Below, piece after piece: positions 60,335-64,000 of a stretch of 64,000 nt of DNA. The stretch's first letter is position 1; every line of letters begins with the position of its first letter. The translations under genes and the position numbers were made by a program. The notes beneath the pieces are model-generated. The model had not been told where the DNA came from and searched no databases. It saw only the letters and a list, made by a program, of their open reading frames with translations. The stretch comes from Acanthochromis polyacanthus (lineage: Eukaryota > Chordata > Actinopteri > Pomacentridae), in the NCBI RefSeq assembly GCF_021347895.1, contig NC_067130.1:25503817-25567816 (forward strand), read 5' to 3'.

Positions 60335-60705
60335 TCATCCATCCATCCATTCTCTATACACCGCTTTATCTTCACTAGGGTCGCGGGGGATGCTGGAGCC
60401 TATCCCAGCTGACTCGGGCGAAGGCAGGGGACACCCTGGACAGGTCGCCAGTCTGTCACAGGGCTACATATATAGACGGACAATCACACTCATGTTCACA
60501 CGTATGGGCAATTTAGAGTGATCAATTAACCTCAGCATATTTTTGGACTGTGGGAGGAAGCCGGAGTACCCGGAGAAAACCCACGCATGCACAGGGAGAA
60601 CATGCAAACTCCATGCAGAAAGATCCCAGGCCCACCCCGGGATTTGAACCAGGGATCTTCTTATTGCAAGGCGAAAGTGCTAACCACTATACCACTGTGC
60701 AGCCC
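60335..60705 (-). mobile_element. tRNA-derived SINE with perfect 8-bp target duplication
   Basis: The fullest copy of the family at 1801. Flanks carry TGAGCCAA at 60327-60334 and 60706-60713. It is inserted in the hAT transposase remnant. The head shows ggctgcacagtggtatagtg in sense, tRNA-like, and a B box (ggttcaaatcccgg). Confidence 0.88.
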
Positions 60706-61139
60706 TGAGCCAAACAGCACAGCACATTTCATGGCTCCTATGCAGATATTGGGGAGCTTCTTTACATCCACAAGCTTCCAGAAATCGTCAGTAGACTTGC
60801 ATGACTTCAACTGGATGTCATTTTGCAGACTGAGAATTTACATCTCCAAATCAACGTACTGAGAGTGAACACCTCACCCATCTTTTCAGAAATCTCAGAT
60901 ATGTCGACATCCAATGAAGGGGTTTGAAATAAAGGTGACAGAGGTTTCCAAGCTCACAAAGTCTGTGAATCTGTCCTCAAACTCTTTTCTGGATGCCCAT
61001 GGCCCCAGATGCAGCAACATTTTCGTCCAGAATTTTGTGCTGCATTTTCCTTTTCTTTCGCTTGTTGGAGAAACAGGCATGGCTTTGCCTCGGAGGCTTT
61101 GACAGCACTAATCGTATCACTGATTGTCTTCCCCTGGCC

Positions 61140-61407
<268 letters not shown>

Positions 61408-61666
61408 TTATTATCTTTATGACAGGTGTCATAGCATGGTCTAACCCTATTAATCTGGCAGAAATGGCCTGTTGGTGGAAGATACAATGATAGTTAAAAA
61501 ATTTAGGAAAATCTGGGTCCGCTTTACAGTTTGCATTATGTCTCCCTGTCACAGTGTTCTGCAGTGTTTTTGTAATGGATAGCTGGCTGAAAACTGTGAA
61601 CAAGTCTGGTCTTCCTGGGAAATTCAAAGCCTGGTTGTACCGGCATGACATTCTTCCCAAGGTTTT

Positions 61667-62068
61667 GTGGCCCTTCCTTATTTAAGCAGTCCCAATCACA
61701 ATTGTGGAAAACCTGACAGAAAAGGGTCACCAAACATCTCAGGAGATGGCTGGGGCTACCATAGAGGTCAGCAGCATTGTACTCTACAGATACAACAACA
61801 AACTCAACTGCCCTTAGAATCCTTGTGGAAAACATTCAAAGTAGCAAGAGCCAAAGAGATGGTACAGTATAAGGACTCAAGTAATCGTAAGGTGGTAAAA
61901 ACAGGGCTCCAAGTGAGGACTGACAGGAAATGGAGTGCAAAAGCAGCAGTTAATGAAGCAGAGGCAAGGCTGCATCACAAGAGGCTGGTGGGCATGCTTA
62001 CACAAGGACGAGCGGGTCTGGAGTCCTTTCCATCACCTCAGTTTAACACATCCAGGAAGGCAAGATGA
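61667..62068 (+). pseudogene. possible LINE-derived open frame
   Basis: 133-codon frame with KWSAKAAVNEAEARLHHKRL and VGMLTQGRAGL, which recalls a repetitive fish protein motif from retrotransposon-like sequences (R2-type group, from memory). Class uncertain; no catalytic motif present. Confidence 0.4.
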
Positions 62069-62129
62069 TGTCTACTCCAGGAGGAAGTGATAGCAGCAGT
62101 GGAGGAGGCAAGAGTCAAAGCTCTGCTTC

Positions 62130-63560
62130 TCAGAGCTAGCAACATGTCTGTAGGCCTTCTGTCTTATTATTTTTAAAATTTTTGTTGTTTTCTTTTCCTA
62201 TGTGTAGCTTTCATATTAGTACTCCATGTTTTGTTGCTGAATGTATTTCTTCCACAGTTAGTGCTTTTTGTTTGTTTGTTTGTTTGTTTTATTTCTGATC
62301 TATTGCTCATGGCCTCAGACAATGAGCACAGCTCATCTGACGCATATGGACTGCATATAAGCAACGTATCATTTGTCTCTTATTCACCCATGAAATTAAG
62401 GTGCTAGTTTGACCATCATGCGAAATTTGGAGTTCAGCATCTTGGCCATCAAACTGCTGGACCTGTTAGAACTGGATGACTGGCTCCTCCTCTTGAATCA
62501 TATCTGCTGGCATATTTGCTTTTTTTTTTTTTTACTCAACTCGTTTACAAAGATAAAAATGAAAAATGTTTACCTCATATAGCACATTCGAAATAGCCTA
62601 AAATGTATTTGCATCCATTTAAACTGGTTGTGGAAAGTAAAGTTTTTCCTCAGACAGTAGCTGGAGCCTCCCTCCAGCTCCCTGGGCTGCAAGTCCACTG
62701 GCTGTTTTATGTTGCTTCTGTTTGAAGTCAAGGTGGGGTCAGAGGACCAGTAGCATAAATCATTGTACTCAAATGATGGTGGAGACTGTGGGAGGACAAC
62801 TTGAGGCTGCCGAGGCAAAAGTCTGGCGAGGCGATGAAATCCAATCTGCAAAGTTTTCATGAAGGCTTGTTTTTCTAGTCCTGGGCTCGGCCATTGATCA
62901 GCTGTGGTATCCAAACAGAGCAGAGTTTTAAGGAGTGCCTGCTGGTTCCTGTATTGTTTTTTGGGGGTTTTTTTTGGTTGAATTTGTACACCCCACTACT
63001 CTTTTCTCCCGGGGACACACAGCGTATTTACAGTCCTCACCAGTTTGCTATGTCTGGGTCCAGGATTTATCCTCGATCCTCACCTGCTGGGGTCTCTGCT
63101 TTGATTAATGCTCAACACATCATGCTCTGGTTTCTAACAAAATAAACCTGTCCAGTTTTACAATGACATATCCCACATACCTCCTTGTTTAATGATGAAT
63201 ACGAGAGAGCTTCCACAGAATGAGAAGAGCAAAGAACTTACAAGAGGAAACACTATAACACTCATGCTAAAAACCTAAATTTAGATGACATAAAAGAAGC
63301 ACAAATTATGATTGTGGTAAGGCAATTAAGAAATGTAGTCTTTGAGGAATGAAAGAGTTAAATACACTTGGTCATTTAGAGGACTAAAACATGGAAATAA
63401 CAACAACAATACATGTAAGTTTCCTTATTTCATTTTCCACTACTAACATACTGCATTTCACCAGATATCCATTTATCCAGAAATACACCTGGCATTAAAG
63501 AAAAGGAAAAATGTGCAGTAACTGTATTAGTCTGATTATTATCCTGGAAAGATGATTTTA
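62130..63560. other. intronic stretch, no recognised element
   Basis: About 1.4 kb; the minus frame at 62914-62570 has no family match I recognise. A run of 14 T lies near 62519-62532. Confidence 0.4.
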
Positions 63561-63563
63561 AAC

Positions 63564-63582
63564 CACCCCCCACCCCCCCACC

Positions 63583-63638
<56 letters not shown>
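63564..63638. repeat. C-rich then (CA)n microsatellite
   Basis: A ccaccccccacccc-type stretch leads into a (CA)n run at about 63588-63638 with one interruption (caaaca). Confidence 0.95.
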
Positions 63639-64000
63639 GCCCTTTTTGCAGCATTCCACTTACTGGTTCCTGAGTTTTTTTTCCACAAAGCTACAGACTT
63701 TTTAAACCTAACGTAGAGATGTTTGTTGTATTCCCTGAAATTTTGTTTTGGTTTTTAACTCCTCACTAGGTATGTGGAGATTGTTGTAGTGATTGAGATG
63801 CTGCATACTGAAAATGAAAGCACATGAATAATAAAAATCTCCAGTACTGTGCTGTTTTTTGTCAAACTTTTTGCCAGTTTGTCGATGGTACGATGCACTT
63901 GTGCTCAAATCAGTGTGTGCTGTTTGGTATGTTCTGTGGTTCTGTTTTTGTATATTTATTAGTGCTATTTCTTTAATGAATAATGTATGTTTACCCTATT

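Noticed and set aside
62570..62914. Possible upstream lmx1b exon (LIM1)
   Set aside because: The 114-codon minus frame lacks any Cys-x2-Cys/His LIM pattern and has no match to the LIM1 domain; no such exon was found elsewhere in 21.4-64 kb.

Overview
The window looks like nuclear DNA from a ray-finned fish, most likely a percomorph teleost (the clade is inferred from the style of its repeats). It is AT-rich, has long introns, and carries many (GT)n tracts and a typical fish mix of transposons: Tc1/mariner, hAT and their short non-autonomous relatives, L1, L2/Rex1-type and RTE LINEs, and a tRNA-derived SINE. There are no bacterial-style genes. Most long open frames are chance or come from transposons.

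The one host gene recognised is an LMX1B-type LIM-homeodomain transcription factor on the minus strand. Six exons with consistent phases and GT-AG splice sites lie at 21412-21180 (LIM domain 2), 20967-20792 (homeodomain N part), 17431-17354 (homeodomain helices 2-3), 9545-9479, 7550-7377 and 3913-3771 (C terminus and stop). They encode 289 residues with no frameshift. By homology they match exons 3-8 of the vertebrate gene. The exons for the N terminus and LIM domain 1 are not visible, so everything from 21.4 kb to the end is best read as a single intron of more than 42 kb, possibly extending beyond the window.

Region by region: 0-3.7 kb holds the gene's downstream flank and 3' UTR, a worn Tc1 piece, a 71-bp piece of 18S rRNA and two SINEs. 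The intron at 9.5-17.3 kb holds a TIR element with long dinucleotide runs, a rearranged L1, a small inverted-repeat element and a decayed Tc1. The intron at 17.4-20.8 kb is mostly a mariner-like element split by a LINE. In the large upstream intron, 21.7-24.2 kb holds LINE and Tc1 pieces and 24.6-31 kb is almost free of recognisable repeats. Then come an L2-type LINE carrying a SINE (31.0-32.6 kb), a second Tc1 copy split by a hAT element and a palindromic MITE (35.6-38.8 kb), a LINE inside a hAT remnant (39.2-40 kb), another Tc1 whose transposase frame survives except for one stop and one MITE (41.4-43.2 kb), an L1 holding a hAT that itself holds a hAT (44.3-47.8 kb), and a nearly full-length but decayed RTE LINE (48.1-51.2 kb). 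From 51.4 to 60 kb the sequence is mostly unclassified, with a strong hairpin and a MITE. At 60.0-61.7 kb is a decayed hAT transposase interrupted by a SINE with a perfect 8-bp target duplication.

No new multi-gene system is evident. The most notable items are the exactly placed nested insertions, the rRNA fragment, two strong inverted repeats (43.3 and 51.6 kb), and some lineage-specific changes in the otherwise highly conserved LMX1B protein.
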